Notes: generated from the letters alone by a model not told the origin. A stretch of DNA of 64,000 bases from CAYSCZ01 sp051155775 (GCA_051155775.1 DAXETV010000029.1:57804-121803), one strand, 5' to 3'; positions 37,932 to 47,276 are shown, counted from the first letter of the stretch. A program made the numbers and translations.

Positions 37932-40571
37932 ATGAATATTGAAAATAAAAGATTAATAGAATGCAGAGGAAGTACCAACTGGAAAAAGTGGGGACCCTAC
38001 CTATCTGAAAGGCAATGGGGAACGGTTAGGGAAGACTACACAGACCACGCCAATGCATGGGATGGTGTAACGCATGACCAATCAAGAAGCAAAGCCTACA
38101 GATGGGGAGAAGATGGCATTGGTGGTTTCTCCGATGAAAATCAAAGGATATGTTTTGCATGGGCGTTCTGGAATGGCCAGGACCCTATCTTAAAAGAGCG
38201 ATTGTTTGGACTATCCGGCTTTGAAGGCAATCATGGCGAAGATGTTAAAGAATTGTATTACTATCTTGAAAACACCCCCACACATGCCTACATGAAAATG
38301 CTCTACAAGTATCCGCAAAATGAATATCCCTACAACGATCTTGTGAAAATAAACAGAGAAAAGGAACGGACCGAAACAGAGTATGAAATCATCGACACCG
38401 GCTTATTTGATAAGGATGAGTATTTTGATATCTATTTAGAATACGCAAAAAACACAACAGAAGACTTCGTTTTCCAGGCTGAAATAATCAACCGGAATAA
38501 AAATGTCGCTGAAATATATGTGATACCCACCATCTGGTTTCGAAATACCTGGGCACCGGGTAGGGATAAATTCATACCCGAATTAAAAGCTGAAGGCAAT
38601 CACAAAATATCCCTCAGACATCATCATCTTGGCAACTACAACATCTATTTTGAAGAAGCTAAAGTTGAAGAACTTATCTTTTGTAATAATGAGAGCAACC
38701 TACAATTGTTGTACAACATAGATAACACTTCTGACTATTTAAAAGATGGCTTCCACAATTATGTAATAAATCAACTTGACACCATCAACCCGAAAAAGAA
38801 AGGAACAAAGGGTGCTGGTTTATACAAACTAAAGATCAAAGGCGGGGACAAAGCTACCGTAAGGATCAGATTTTCTAAGGAAAAGTTATCTTATCCTTTT
38901 ATAGATTTTGATGATATCCTTAAAAAAAGGAAAAGCGAATGCGATGAGTTCTATGAGGATTTTCAGAAAAAAATAACCACCAACGAGCTAAAAAACATTC
39001 AGCGACAAGCTTTTGCCGGTTTGCTGTGGAGTAAACAATTCTACTACTACAACATCAAAAACTGGATACTTGGTGATCCGGGAAGGCCAACTCCACCGGA
39101 GTCCAGAAAGTATGGCAGAAATAAAGAATGGATGCACCTCTATAATCATGACATCATCTCCATGCCGGACAAATGGGAATATCCATGGTATGCAGCCTGG
39201 GACCTTGCCTTTCATTGCATCCCTTTTGCAAGAATTGATCCTGACTTTGCCAAGGAACAATTATTGTTGTTCTTAAGTGAGCGATATCTTCATCCGAATG
39301 GTCAAATCCCCGCCTATGAGTGGAACTTTAGTGATGTTAATCCTCCGGTACATGCCTGGGCAGTATTAAGGGTTTTTCAAATTGACAAAAAAAGAAATAA
39401 TGGCAATGGCGACTATGAATTCTTACAAAGAGCGTTTCACAAGCTGCTGCTGAATTTTACCTGGTGGGTAAACAGAAAGGATGAAGACGGTAATAATGTC
39501 TTTGAAGGAGGTTTTCTTGGATTGGATAACATAGGCGTATTTGATCGTAATGACCCAGTTGTTGAGGATGCAAGACTGGAACAGGCAGATAGTACGGGCT
39601 GGATGGCAATGTTTGCTTTAAATATGTTAAGAATTTCCCTTGACTTGGCGGTTAAGTATCCTGTTTATCAGGACACTGCTAAAAAATTTCTTGACCACTT
39701 TCTGATCATTAGTGGCGCTATGAATAGAGATGGTAGTCCCGGTACGGACTTATGGGATCCGGAGGATAATTTTTATTATGATGTGATGCACACCTCGGAT
39801 ATGCCCAATCAATTAATGAAAATCAGGTCGTTGGTAGGTTTAATCCCGTTATTTGCAGTTGAAACATTAAGAGCAGAAGTCTACGAAGAATTAGATGAAT
39901 TTAGGAATTACCTGGAACAGTATGGAAAAGAAAACCCTAAATTAGCTGCTATGGTACACCGATGGGAGATACCCGCAGGAGGAGAAAGGCGATTATTTTC
40001 ATTGTTAAAAGGCTACCGTACAAAAAAAATATTACAAAAAATGCTCGACCCGGAAGAATTTCTGTCTGATTATGGGATAAGGGCATTATCAAAGTTTCAT
40101 AAAGAAAATCCGTATACGCTTCAGACCGGAGATGTAGAACTTAAGGTAGAATACACTCCGGGGGAATCTGATTCTTCTTTCTTTGGTGGAAATTCCAATT
40201 GGAGAGGGCCAATATGGTTCCCTGTAAATTACCTTATTTTGGAATCACTATTAAAAATAAAACGATACTATGGAGATGAATTTAAAATAGAATATCCTAC
40301 AGGCAGTGGCAAACACTTGACCATCATGGAGATTATCAAATCATTGTGTGAACGGCTTATGAATATATTCAGGTTGGATGAAAAGGGAAATCGCCCTGTT
40401 TATGGTGAATCCAGGAAAATGCAGGATGATCCCCATTTTAAAGATCTTATTTTATTTTATGAATACTTTCATGGTGATACCGGAAGAGGATTAGGTGCTG
40501 CCCACCAAACCGGTTGGACTGCTTTAATTGCAGATATAATCTATAAATATCATGAATTTGATCAGGAATAA
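37932..40571 (+). CDS. GH63-type glucosidase / mannosylglycerate hydrolase-like protein
   Basis: An 879-residue cytoplasmic protein (no signal peptide) with an N-terminal beta-sandwich region (about 1-330) and an (alpha/alpha)6 barrel (about 350-879). Motifs such as SERQWGTVREDYT, WGEDGIGGFSD, WAFWNGQDPI, DKWEYPWYAAWDLAFH, EWNFSDVNPPVHAWA and SNWRGPIWFPVNYL match the MGH1/GH63 glucosidase family of bacteria. The aspartate in AAWDLAFH and the glutamate in GQIPAYEWNFSD region are the probable catalytic acids by analogy. The substrate is unknown; trehalose-like or glucosylglycerate-type compatible solutes are possible. The ATG at 37932 is preferred to the adjoining TTG. Confidence 0.8.
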   Translation: MNIENKRLIECRGSTNWKKWGPYLSERQWGTVREDYTDHANAWDGVTHDQSRSKAYRWGEDGIGGFSDENQRICFAWAFWNGQDPILKERLFGLSGFEGNHGEDVKELYYYLENTPTHAYMKMLYKYPQNEYPYNDLVKINREKERTETEYEIIDTGLFDKDEYFDIYLEYAKNTTEDFVFQAEIINRNKNVAEIYVIPTIWFRNTWAPGRDKFIPELKAEGNHKISLRHHHLGNYNIYFEEAKVEELIFCNNESNLQLLYNIDNTSDYLKDGFHNYVINQLDTINPKKKGTKGAGLYKLKIKGGDKATVRIRFSKEKLSYPFIDFDDILKKRKSECDEFYEDFQKKITTNELKNIQRQAFAGLLWSKQFYYYNIKNWILGDPGRPTPPESRKYGRNKEWMHLYNHDIISMPDKWEYPWYAAWDLAFHCIPFARIDPDFAKEQLLLFLSERYLHPNGQIPAYEWNFSDVNPPVHAWAVLRVFQIDKKRNNGNGDYEFLQRAFHKLLLNFTWWVNRKDEDGNNVFEGGFLGLDNIGVFDRNDPVVEDARLEQADSTGWMAMFALNMLRISLDLAVKYPVYQDTAKKFLDHFLIISGAMNRDGSPGTDLWDPEDNFYYDVMHTSDMPNQLMKIRSLVGLIPLFAVETLRAEVYEELDEFRNYLEQYGKENPKLAAMVHRWEIPAGGERRLFSLLKGYRTKKILQKMLDPEEFLSDYGIRALSKFHKENPYTLQTGDVELKVEYTPGESDSSFFGGNSNWRGPIWFPVNYLILESLLKIKRYYGDEFKIEYPTGSGKHLTIMEIIKSLCERLMNIFRLDEKGNRPVYGESRKMQDDPHFKDLILFYEYFHGDTGRGLGAAHQTGWTALIADIIYKYHEFDQE

Positions 40572-40635
40572 ATGCAATAATTTTACACAATAAATAACCT
40601 GCAATCAGTTAGAAATTTTTGAACATTCTTAATCA

Positions 40636-42285
40636 ATGAAAATTGCCAAACAGATGAGACCAGGACTGATCTTAGTATTGTTAATTTCCAGTTTTTCTGG
40701 ATTAACGCAAATAAACCCAACACCAAAACCCAAATTAATTGTAGGAATCGTAGTGGATCAGATGCGCTATGAGTATCTCGTAAGGTTTTATGATAAATTT
40801 TCGGAAGGTGGTTTTAAAAAGTTAATGAATTATGGTTTCAATGCCAGTAATACGCATTATAACTACATTCCAACCTATACCGGCCCCGGGCATGCATCTA
40901 TTTATACTGGTGCTACCCCTTCTATCCACGGTATCATTGCAAATAATTGGTACGACAGAAAATCTAAATCAGACGTATACTGTGCCCAGGATAATTCTGT
41001 ATCTGCGATAGGTGGAAGCGATGAAAACGGAAAAATCTCTCCCCGGAATCTATTATCAACGACCATCACCGATGAATTGAAATCATTTTTTCAGTTAAAA
41101 TCCAAAGTAATCGGTATATCTATAAAAGATAGAGGAGCAGTACTTCCAGCAGGAAATATAGCGGATGCGGCTTATTGGTATGACAACGTAACCGGCAATT
41201 TTATGTCCAGCACCTATTACATGGATGCTTTACCTGATTGGGTAAATAACTTCAATGAAAAAAAAATAGCAGATAAATATTTAAATAAAACCTGGGAGCC
41301 AGAACTACCATTGGACAATTACACTGAAAGTGGACCCGATGATAATGCGTATGAAGTAGTTTTTAGTGGTAAAGAAAGTCCTGTATTTCCATACCAATTA
41401 AATGATTTAAGAAGGGATAATGGTGAATTCAAGCTGCTTCCAGTAACTCCTTACGGAAATACGATCGTTGCTGATTTTACAAAAGAGGCAATTGCTAACG
41501 AGGGATTAGGCCAGGATGAAATACCGGATTTCCTGGCAGTAAGCTTTTCCTCCACTGACTATATTGGACATGCCTTTGGGCCAGAATCTAAAGAGATTGA
41601 AGATACTTATGTGAAATTGGATAAAGAGATAGCTGCATTATTGCAGTACCTGGATGACAATGTCGGAACAAAAAGATATCTCATTTTTCTTACCGCAGAT
41701 CATGGCGTAGCCGACGTCCCTGGATTTTTAATGGATAATAATTTACCCGGTGGAAGTTTTCAGGCAAAGCAAGCAGGTAATTTTCTTAATCAACAGATTG
41801 AAAAAACGTATGGCAGCGGCAAATGGATAGAGTCTGCAAGCAATGACCAGTTATTTCTAAATTATGACCTGATCTCTGAAAACGGACTAGATCTTTTCAC
41901 CGTTCAAAGAAAGGTATCACAATTATCGATGGGGTTAGAACAGGTGAGCTTTTCCATATCAGCGCTGGATATGCAGATAAATAATTATAGCCATGGTTAT
42001 AAAAAACAATTACAACTGGGGTACCATCCCAAAAGATCCGGTGATGTATTAAATATTTTACACCCTGGATACATATCGAGTAGTAGAAGAGCAGGAACCA
42101 CACATGGCTCTGGATATAATTATGATAGTCATGTGCCTTTGATTTTTTATGGCTGGAAAATTCCTAAAGGAAGGTCTGTACGTAGAATTGAAATAACCGA
42201 TATTGCACCCACACTATCCATGCTGTTAAATATCAGGTTGCCTGATGGCGCTCATGGCAATCCTATCATTGAATTATTTGATTAA
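40636..42285 (+). CDS. PafA-like alkaline phosphatase superfamily enzyme, exported
   Basis: A 549-residue protein with a signal peptide (about 1-28, ending GLTQ). The metal aspartate lies in IVVDQMRYEYL. The threonine nucleophile is in YIPTYTGPGHASIYTGATPS, as in PafA where Thr replaces the Ser of classical PhoA. ISIKDRGAVLPAG carries the Lys and Arg that replace the usual arginine. FSSTDYIGHAFGPES and LTADHGVADVP supply the remaining metal ligands. It is therefore a monoesterase that releases phosphate in the periplasm. The HAD phosphatase follows 6 bp later. Confidence 0.87.
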   Translation: MKIAKQMRPGLILVLLISSFSGLTQINPTPKPKLIVGIVVDQMRYEYLVRFYDKFSEGGFKKLMNYGFNASNTHYNYIPTYTGPGHASIYTGATPSIHGIIANNWYDRKSKSDVYCAQDNSVSAIGGSDENGKISPRNLLSTTITDELKSFFQLKSKVIGISIKDRGAVLPAGNIADAAYWYDNVTGNFMSSTYYMDALPDWVNNFNEKKIADKYLNKTWEPELPLDNYTESGPDDNAYEVVFSGKESPVFPYQLNDLRRDNGEFKLLPVTPYGNTIVADFTKEAIANEGLGQDEIPDFLAVSFSSTDYIGHAFGPESKEIEDTYVKLDKEIAALLQYLDDNVGTKRYLIFLTADHGVADVPGFLMDNNLPGGSFQAKQAGNFLNQQIEKTYGSGKWIESASNDQLFLNYDLISENGLDLFTVQRKVSQLSMGLEQVSFSISALDMQINNYSHGYKKQLQLGYHPKRSGDVLNILHPGYISSSRRAGTTHGSGYNYDSHVPLIFYGWKIPKGRSVRRIEITDIAPTLSMLLNIRLPDGAHGNPIIELFD

Positions 42286-42291
42286 TTTGTA

Positions 42292-42960
42292 ATGAACTTA
42301 ACTGAACTAGGACTAATATTCGATATGGACGGCGTAATAGTAAATAATCACGCTTTTCATTTTAAATCGTGGCAGGCATTCGCTGAAAAATATGGATTCA
42401 TTTTAAATGAAGTTGATTACAAAAAAAATATCAATGGCACGGTTATGAAATCCGCCATAAACTACCTTTTCGGGGATGCCATTGATTATAAAAAAGCGAA
42501 AATGCTGGCAGATGAAAAAGAATCCGTTTACAGAAAGCTCTATGCCCCCTACCTCAAACCGCTGGATGGATTAATTCCATTTCTGGAAGCTGCAAAAGAA
42601 AAGGATGTAAAGATTGCCGTGGGGACTTCTGCCCCTCCGGAGAATGTTACCTTCACACTCGATGGGCTAAACATCCGGAAATATTTTGATGAAATTGTTG
42701 ATGCTACAATGGTTCATTTGGGCAAGCCTAATCCGGAGGTTTATTTAAAATGTGCTGAAAAAATTGAAAAGAAACCAAATAACTGTATTGTATTTGAAGA
42801 TGCGATTTCAGGTGTGCAAGCTGGCTTGGCCGCTGGCTGCAAAGTAGTTGGGGTGGCAACTACCCATAGCGCAGGAGAGTTAGCAGACACACACTTAACC
42901 ATTAAAGATTTTAAGTCTTTTGACCTCATAAAGGCCACCGAATTATTTAACCAAATCTAA
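42292..42960 (+). CDS. HAD-superfamily hydrolase, beta-phosphoglucomutase-like
   Basis: A 222-residue HAD subfamily IA protein. Motif I is FDMDGVIVNNHAFHFKSW, motif II is VGTSAP, motif III is the Lys in LGKPNPEVY and motif IV is VFEDAISGVQAG. The helical cap (about 17-85) and the NGTVMKSAI segment resemble beta-phosphoglucomutases and sugar phosphatases. It is co-directional with the PafA-like gene at 6 bp spacing, so the two phosphatases are probably co-expressed. The substrate is not determined. Confidence 0.85.
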   Translation: MNLTELGLIFDMDGVIVNNHAFHFKSWQAFAEKYGFILNEVDYKKNINGTVMKSAINYLFGDAIDYKKAKMLADEKESVYRKLYAPYLKPLDGLIPFLEAAKEKDVKIAVGTSAPPENVTFTLDGLNIRKYFDEIVDATMVHLGKPNPEVYLKCAEKIEKKPNNCIVFEDAISGVQAGLAAGCKVVGVATTHSAGELADTHLTIKDFKSFDLIKATELFNQI

Positions 42961-42981
42961 TAACTGACCGTTTTTGAGCTT

Positions 42982-43638
42982 ATGAGAATAATCTTAGCCG
43001 TGGTTTTTGTTTCAGTAAACACATTTTTGTTTGCCCAAAATGATCTTAAGATAGCAAAACTGAAGTATGAAGGTGGTGGGGATTGGTATGCCAACAAAAC
43101 GGCACTGCCGAACCTTATAGAATTCTGTAATAAAGAAATCGGAACCAATATACACAAAGAAGAAGATATCGTAGAAGTGGGAAGTCCTGAGATATTTATG
43201 TACCCATATATTTATATGACAGGCCATGGTAATGTTGTTTTTAGCCTACAGGAAGCAGAAAACCTAAGAAATTATTTGTTAGCCGGGGGCTTCCTTCATA
43301 TTGACGATAATTATGGATTAGACCAATTTATTCGGTTGGAAATGAAAAAAGTTTTCCCGGCTTTGGAGTTCATTGAGCTGCCCTTTGATCATCCCATTTA
43401 TCACCAAAAATTTGATTTCGACGATGGCTTACCTAAAATACATGAACATAATGGGAAGCCGCCGCAAGGACTGGGTATCATTTATGAAGGACGGCTGGTT
43501 TGTTTTTATTCTTATGAGTCTGACCTTGGGAACGGCTGGGAAGACCAGGAAGTTTATAATGACCCGGAGGAAATTAGACAGCAAGCCCTACAGATGGGGG
43601 CTAATATCATAACTTATGCCTTCATTTATTATCAATAA
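42982..43638 (+). CDS. Exported DUF4159 protein
   Basis: A 218-residue protein with a signal peptide (about 1-18, ending LFAQ) and a single DUF4159 domain (KIAKLKYEGGGDWYANKTALPNL, GHGNVVFSLQEAENLRNYL, LAGGFLHIDDNYGLDQF, ELPFDHPIYH). The domain is a glutamine-amidotransferase-like fold of unknown function, usually linked to MoxR/von Willebrand gene clusters in Bacteroidota, which are not present here. It starts 21 bp after the HAD gene. Confidence 0.83.
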   Translation: MRIILAVVFVSVNTFLFAQNDLKIAKLKYEGGGDWYANKTALPNLIEFCNKEIGTNIHKEEDIVEVGSPEIFMYPYIYMTGHGNVVFSLQEAENLRNYLLAGGFLHIDDNYGLDQFIRLEMKKVFPALEFIELPFDHPIYHQKFDFDDGLPKIHEHNGKPPQGLGIIYEGRLVCFYSYESDLGNGWEDQEVYNDPEEIRQQALQMGANIITYAFIYYQ

Positions 43639-43641
43639 ATA

Positions 43642-43665
43642 ATGCCGGACAAAATTGCCCGGCAT
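43642..43665. terminator. Hairpin between convergent genes, probable terminator
   Basis: ATGCCGG (43642-43648) pairs with CCGGCAT (43659-43665) around a 10-nt loop. It lies 3 bp after the DUF4159 stop and 31 bp after the stop of the leftward lipoprotein gene. The leftward side is T-rich (TATTTATTG), so it fits the minus strand better, but a long T tract is missing. Confidence 0.5.
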
Positions 43666-43696
43666 CGCCAAAAACTAAAACACTATATACACTTAC

Positions 43697-44608
43697 TTAA
43701 CCATTCCTTCTTAGGAAGCGTCTTCTTCTGGGATTAATCTCGACGGTTGTTGTCTCCCCATCCTTGGTGATGTCCACAAAATTGTCACAAGAACCATCGC
43801 CATAATCCATGCTAATGGGTGAATCATCATTAATTGTTATTTCTTTGATACCTTCAACTGCTATGAAATTTCCACCCAACTGGCACTGACGCTTATAAAC
43901 CAAAGGCTCCAATAAGGTCACTTCATAAGAGGTACCATCAATATTTGTGCCACTGGCATCCAAAATACTGATTACCGTTTCATCCTGTAATGGATTTTCT
44001 GCCCTTATCCATGTTCTAACCCTTCTCACATCGCGGGTTACGGTAGAGCTATCTTCAAATGTTAACTTCCCACCCTCTAATGTGACCTCAAAGCTCACAT
44101 TTTCTTGTTCGCTTTCGGAGATGTTGGTGATGGTACGTACGCCTTCAACTTTAACTCCATCTATAAAATAATTATCAAATGATACAGTTCTGAAAGATCC
44201 TGGCTCAAACCTTCTTCCGTCGTATTCGATAATAACTTTTCCACTTCTTATTCTTCCACCAGGCCCTTCACAACCATCTCCAAAATCGATGGTTATCATC
44301 TGGTTTAATGTGTCAAAATCCAGATTAGCACAATCCAGTATCTCATCACGGTTACGTATACCCGGTCTTCCATTAGCCCGAATAAGGTCCAGGTTATCCA
44401 TGCCGGCTTCAGTCACCACATCCACATCTTCGAAAGTTGTTTCAATAACAGTCTCACTCTCAGCATTCAACACTTCCGTTTCGCTTATGCCATCCTGAAA
44501 TTCATTGGCTATACCTTCCTCATCATCCGAACAGGAAGTAGTAATCAACAAAATACCTGCTAAAACAGGCACTAACAATCTCAAAAACTTCATTTTTTCT
44601 TTTTTCAT
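43697..44608 (-). CDS. Lipoprotein of unknown function, probably surface exposed
   Basis: A 303-residue protein from the ATG at 44608 (others at 44593 and 44635). The lipobox is LITTSC, followed by SDDEE, an acidic lipoprotein export signal of Bacteroidota that suggests surface display. The remainder is beta-rich with charged repeats (IEYDGRRFEPGSFRTVSFDNYFID, EVTLEGGKLTFEDSSTVTRDVRRVRTW) and ends in RRRRFLRR. The strand pattern resembles small secreted beta-sandwich proteins, but I do not recognise the family. It is divergent from the lipoprotein at 44831. Confidence 0.7.
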   Translation of the reverse strand: MKKEKMKFLRLLVPVLAGILLITTSCSDDEEGIANEFQDGISETEVLNAESETVIETTFEDVDVVTEAGMDNLDLIRANGRPGIRNRDEILDCANLDFDTLNQMITIDFGDGCEGPGGRIRSGKVIIEYDGRRFEPGSFRTVSFDNYFIDGVKVEGVRTITNISESEQENVSFEVTLEGGKLTFEDSSTVTRDVRRVRTWIRAENPLQDETVISILDASGTNIDGTSYEVTLLEPLVYKRQCQLGGNFIAVEGIKEITINDDSPISMDYGDGSCDNFVDITKDGETTTVEINPRRRRFLRRNG

Positions 44609-44774
44609 GACTTTAATGGTTTTTACTACATTCATTTCTTAATCAATTTGGTCATTAGATAGGCAGCGACTAAGAAGGTTTAATCCAGTTAAAAAAATTA
44701 TCATTTATTTATTTTAAGTTGTTTTATTTCAAGCTTTTGAAATATTTGAAGCAGGTCAATCAGACTGGAGAAAC

Positions 44775-44794
44775 AACTAACTGATCAATTAGTT
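44775..44794. promoter_or_regulatory. Inverted repeat next to the -7 promoter element
   Basis: AACTAA (44775-44780) and TTAGTT (44789-44794) are perfect inverted arms with an 8-bp spacer centred on TGATCA. The right arm touches the -7 element of the lipoprotein gene at 44831, where a repressor would block transcription. It may be an operator; chance is possible in AT-rich DNA. Confidence 0.35.
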
Positions 44795-44801
44795 AACTTT
44801 G
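44794..44801 (+). promoter_or_regulatory. Bacteroidota -7 promoter element for the lipoprotein gene
   Basis: TAACTTTG matches TAnnTTTG exactly and lies 30 bp upstream of the ATG at 44831, giving a leader of about 25 nt. No clear -33 element was seen. Confidence 0.5.
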
Positions 44802-44830
44802 GGTAAATTAAATTATAACCTTAAAGCATT

Positions 44831-45634
44831 ATGAAAAATCAGTCTAGAAGTATTTATTTATTATTTGCAATAGCTATAGCCTTCATAGCAGGTTGTGGGG
44901 GCGGAAAGCAGGAAAATACTGAGGGAAACACCGAACCCGAAGTAGAGTCACCGGAGATCACGGTCAATAAAGTTGATGACTCACCAAAATATGAGACTTC
45001 AAAGCTTAGCATGGTAGAACCAATGTCTGAAACTTTATCACCGGGAGCAATCAACTTTAAGTTTGAAGTAAGTGATTATGAATTGGGTGTTCAGACAGCT
45101 GATGCTAAAACAAAAGGATTGGCAAATTCAGGTAAAGGTCAGCACATCCATTTTATTGTAAATAACGGTCCATATTCCGCGCATTATGAACCAGCGTTTG
45201 AAAAAGAAATGGAAGAGGGAAATTATGTAGTCCTTGCTTTCCTTTCAAGATCATACCACGAATCCGTTAAAAATCCGGATGCTTTTGTAATTAAGAAATT
45301 AGTAGTCGGTGATCCGGAACCTATGGAAGTAGATTTTACGGCCCCACATTTGTTCTATAGCCGACCTAAAGGAACATACTCAGGAAAAGATACAGATAAA
45401 CTCTTACTTGATTTTTACCTCTTAAATACGAGTTTATCACCTGATGGCAATAAAGTAAAAGCAACCATCAATGGTGAAACGTTCCTGTTGGATGACTGGG
45501 CACCTTATCAGGTGGAGGGGTTACCAAAAGGAGAAGTGACCATCAAACTTGAATTAATTGATGCAGAGGGTAACCTAATACCTGGACCATTTAATTCTGT
45601 TGAAAGAACTGTAAAATTAACCGAAGCTGCCTAA
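44831..45634 (+). CDS. Lipoprotein, 'phosphopeptide-binding'-type Bacteroidota family
   Basis: A 267-residue lipoprotein (lipobox FIAGC, Cys22), followed by a Gly-rich then Glu-rich linker. The body has two beta-sandwich parts. The first contains INFKFEVSDYELGVQT and GQHIHFIVNNGPYSAHYEP with conserved histidines, and the second contains LLLDFYLLNTSLSPDGNKVKATING. The HIHxxVN segment resembles the DUF4399/CHRD-like groups. Relatives are often named phosphopeptide-binding proteins in Bacteroidota without biochemical support. It is monocistronic, with its own promoter element and a strong terminator. Confidence 0.72.
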   Translation: MKNQSRSIYLLFAIAIAFIAGCGGGKQENTEGNTEPEVESPEITVNKVDDSPKYETSKLSMVEPMSETLSPGAINFKFEVSDYELGVQTADAKTKGLANSGKGQHIHFIVNNGPYSAHYEPAFEKEMEEGNYVVLAFLSRSYHESVKNPDAFVIKKLVVGDPEPMEVDFTAPHLFYSRPKGTYSGKDTDKLLLDFYLLNTSLSPDGNKVKATINGETFLLDDWAPYQVEGLPKGEVTIKLELIDAEGNLIPGPFNSVERTVKLTEAA

Positions 45635-45642
45635 AAATTTCG

Positions 45643-45671
45643 AAAAAGGGCCATGCATTTTGGTCCTTTTT
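45643..45671 (+). terminator. Rho-independent terminator
   Basis: AAAAAGGGCCA (45643-45653) pairs with TGGTCCTTTTT (45661-45671), 11 pairs including one G-U, with a 7-nt loop. The descending arm ends in a T6 run. It is 8 bp after the stop of the lipoprotein gene. Confidence 0.85.
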
Positions 45672-45753
45672 TAAAAATTAAAAAACATCACTTTTCCTGC
45701 ATTCAATTGTAATATACGTATTTTCCCCTATTACTTTTCTCCAATATGCCCGT

Positions 45754-45761
45754 TATGTTTG
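45754..45761 (+). promoter_or_regulatory. Bacteroidota -7 promoter element for a small membrane protein gene
   Basis: TATGTTTG matches TAnnTTTG exactly, 22-29 bp upstream of the ATG at 45783. It lies in a short gap after a strong terminator, so the small gene downstream has its own transcription start. Confidence 0.5.
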
Positions 45762-45782
45762 TATATAATAATTCAATCAGCT

Positions 45783-45998
45783 ATGGAGACATTATATCAC
45801 GCTGTAAATACAGACATAAATATCAATTTCAAGAAGTATTTAAATATTTTGATGGTTGCTTTTGCGCTGGGATTGCTATTTTCAATCATCGCCTTCATTA
45901 ACCAGGAGCATGTTACCAATCCTGTAAAATGGAAAGAACATGCCAGCGGAGTGCTTCTTGAAGATATGCACAATCATCATTTTACAGCAGTGAAGTAA
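45783..45998 (+). CDS. Small single-pass membrane protein
   Basis: A 71-residue ORF starting METLYHAVNTDININF, with one hydrophobic helix (about 25-42, ILMVAFALGLLFSIIAF) and a C-terminal His-containing tail (MHNHHFTAVK). I do not recognise a family. Support for a real gene comes from its flanks: an exact TAnnTTTG element 22 bp upstream, and a perfect 12-bp terminator stem that begins at its stop codon. The ATG at 45783 is preferred over the in-frame TTG at 45759, which lies inside the promoter element. Confidence 0.6.
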   Translation: METLYHAVNTDININFKKYLNILMVAFALGLLFSIIAFINQEHVTNPVKWKEHASGVLLEDMHNHHFTAVK

Positions 45999-46027
45999 AA
46001 GGAAGATTTTAATTGTCTTCCTTTTAC
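45995..46027 (+). terminator. Rho-independent terminator of the small membrane protein gene
   Basis: GTAAAAGGAAGA (45995-46006) pairs perfectly over 12 bp with TCTTCCTTTTAC (46016-46027), with a 9-nt loop and T-rich sequence within and after the descending arm. The stem overlaps the stop codon of the 71-residue ORF. Confidence 0.75.
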
Positions 46028-46146
46028 TTACTATTATTAATTCCTATCACTTATTTTTTTTCAATAATACTAGCAGGAAAGGGATTCCCAAACACATTTA
46101 AATTATCGGGTCAATACGGCTTTTGCATGAACCTTATCCGGTATTA

Positions 46147-46509
46147 TTAATGGCTCCTCCAATCAACATATTTCTCTTTTATGTTTTCAGGTGAAATCCC
46201 TAATAAATCCATCTTTTTAAAAATATCCGGTAATTCATTAGTAAGGAAAGATTTCTTCATTAGTGCCAGCACTTCAGATTTGGCATTTTCTGATACAAAG
46301 AACCCTAATCCTCTTTTATTATAAATAATCCCATGTTCCTGCAAAAGATTATAAGCTCGCATGGCAGTATTCGGATTAACTTCCAGCTCTACGGCTAATT
46401 GCCGTACACTGGGAATCCTGTCTTCGGATTTCCATTTTTCCTGAATGATTGCTTCGTAGAAATATTCTACGATCTGAATATAAATGGCAGTTTGATTATT
46501 AAATTCCAT
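46147..46509 (-). CDS. GntR-family transcriptional regulator, YtrA type
   Basis: A 120-residue short GntR regulator: a winged helix domain (about 5-75, with IPSVRQLAVELEVNPNTAMRAYNLL as the DNA-binding helix-turn-helix) and only a short C-terminal helical tail, the hallmark of the YtrA subfamily. Such proteins repress their own ABC-transporter operon. Here it is the last gene of a leftward unit, 3 bp after the permease gene and behind the ATPase gene, which fits autoregulation. Confidence 0.9.
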   Translation of the reverse strand: MEFNNQTAIYIQIVEYFYEAIIQEKWKSEDRIPSVRQLAVELEVNPNTAMRAYNLLQEHGIIYNKRGLGFFVSENAKSEVLALMKKSFLTNELPDIFKKMDLLGISPENIKEKYVDWRSH

Positions 46510-46512
46510 CCC

Positions 46513-47271
46513 TCATAAACTTCTTTTTTGTAATAAATAAAAACTGGCTGTATATAGTGCTAATGGTATTGCCACCCCAACTATTGGTAAATACCGGTCA
46601 ATAAAATCCTCTAAATCAAATTTAAAAGCACCGATGTGTACAGATACAGCGCCATCTTCCGTGCCTTGTGTAAAATCTAGATTACCGGGAATAATAAAAC
46701 TCAATATCGCAACCGCAAACAATATGATGATCATCCACAAGATGGTTTTGAAATATGGGTTCTTACGAAAGATTACTGACCCTGTAAAAAATAATGAATG
46801 GTAAAAAATAGCCCGGCCAAATATTTCCGGTGTTAAAGCAGAAAAAGGATTGAAATATACATACGCTATGCCCCGTGAGGAAGCATGGTAAAGATTTAAC
46901 AGGTTGGCAAGGATTAAATAAAATCCCAATGAAAATATTATCCAGCCTATGGAGGTTATGATAAAAGGCACTAAAAACCGTTCCAGGTTGGATATTGGCA
47001 AGGCGAGGTGAATCTGTGATTTCATCTTGTCCTTAATATCAAAAAAAGCCTGGCTTGCAATTATGGTGGTGATAAACCCCAACAATACAGAGACTACTGA
47101 ATCATGATATTTAGGAAAGAACGCCGGTGACCCAAAATTACTTATACCTACAAAAACAATAGCTACCACACCAAATAAGGCCCCAACAAAAACTAAGAAA
47201 TTTGGAAGGATCAGAAAGAATTTTTGCCTTGCGTGTAGGTTAAACCTGTTTATATTAAAATACCTGTTCAT
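46513..47271 (-). CDS. ABC transporter permease-like membrane protein
   Basis: A 252-residue protein with six predicted helices (for example FLVFVGALFGVVAIVFVGI, FIITSIGWIIFSLGFYLIL, ILWMIIILFAVAILSFIIPG) and the segment KSQIHLALPISNLERFLVPFI typical of ABC-2-type permeases. It lies 5 bp after an ATPase gene and 3 bp before a YtrA-type regulator gene, so it is the membrane partner of that ATPase. The substrate is unknown; YtrA-linked transporters often answer cell-envelope stress. Confidence 0.8.
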   Translation of the reverse strand: MNRYFNINRFNLHARQKFFLILPNFLVFVGALFGVVAIVFVGISNFGSPAFFPKYHDSVVSVLLGFITTIIASQAFFDIKDKMKSQIHLALPISNLERFLVPFIITSIGWIIFSLGFYLILANLLNLYHASSRGIAYVYFNPFSALTPEIFGRAIFYHSLFFTGSVIFRKNPYFKTILWMIIILFAVAILSFIIPGNLDFTQGTEDGAVSVHIGAFKFDLEDFIDRYLPIVGVAIPLALYTASFYLLQKRSL

Positions 47272-47276
47272 AATTA

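Noticed and set aside
45755..45901. Alternative 48-codon frame starting at ATG 45755
   Set aside because: It begins inside the promoter element and lacks the membrane-helix character of the overlapping 71-residue frame.
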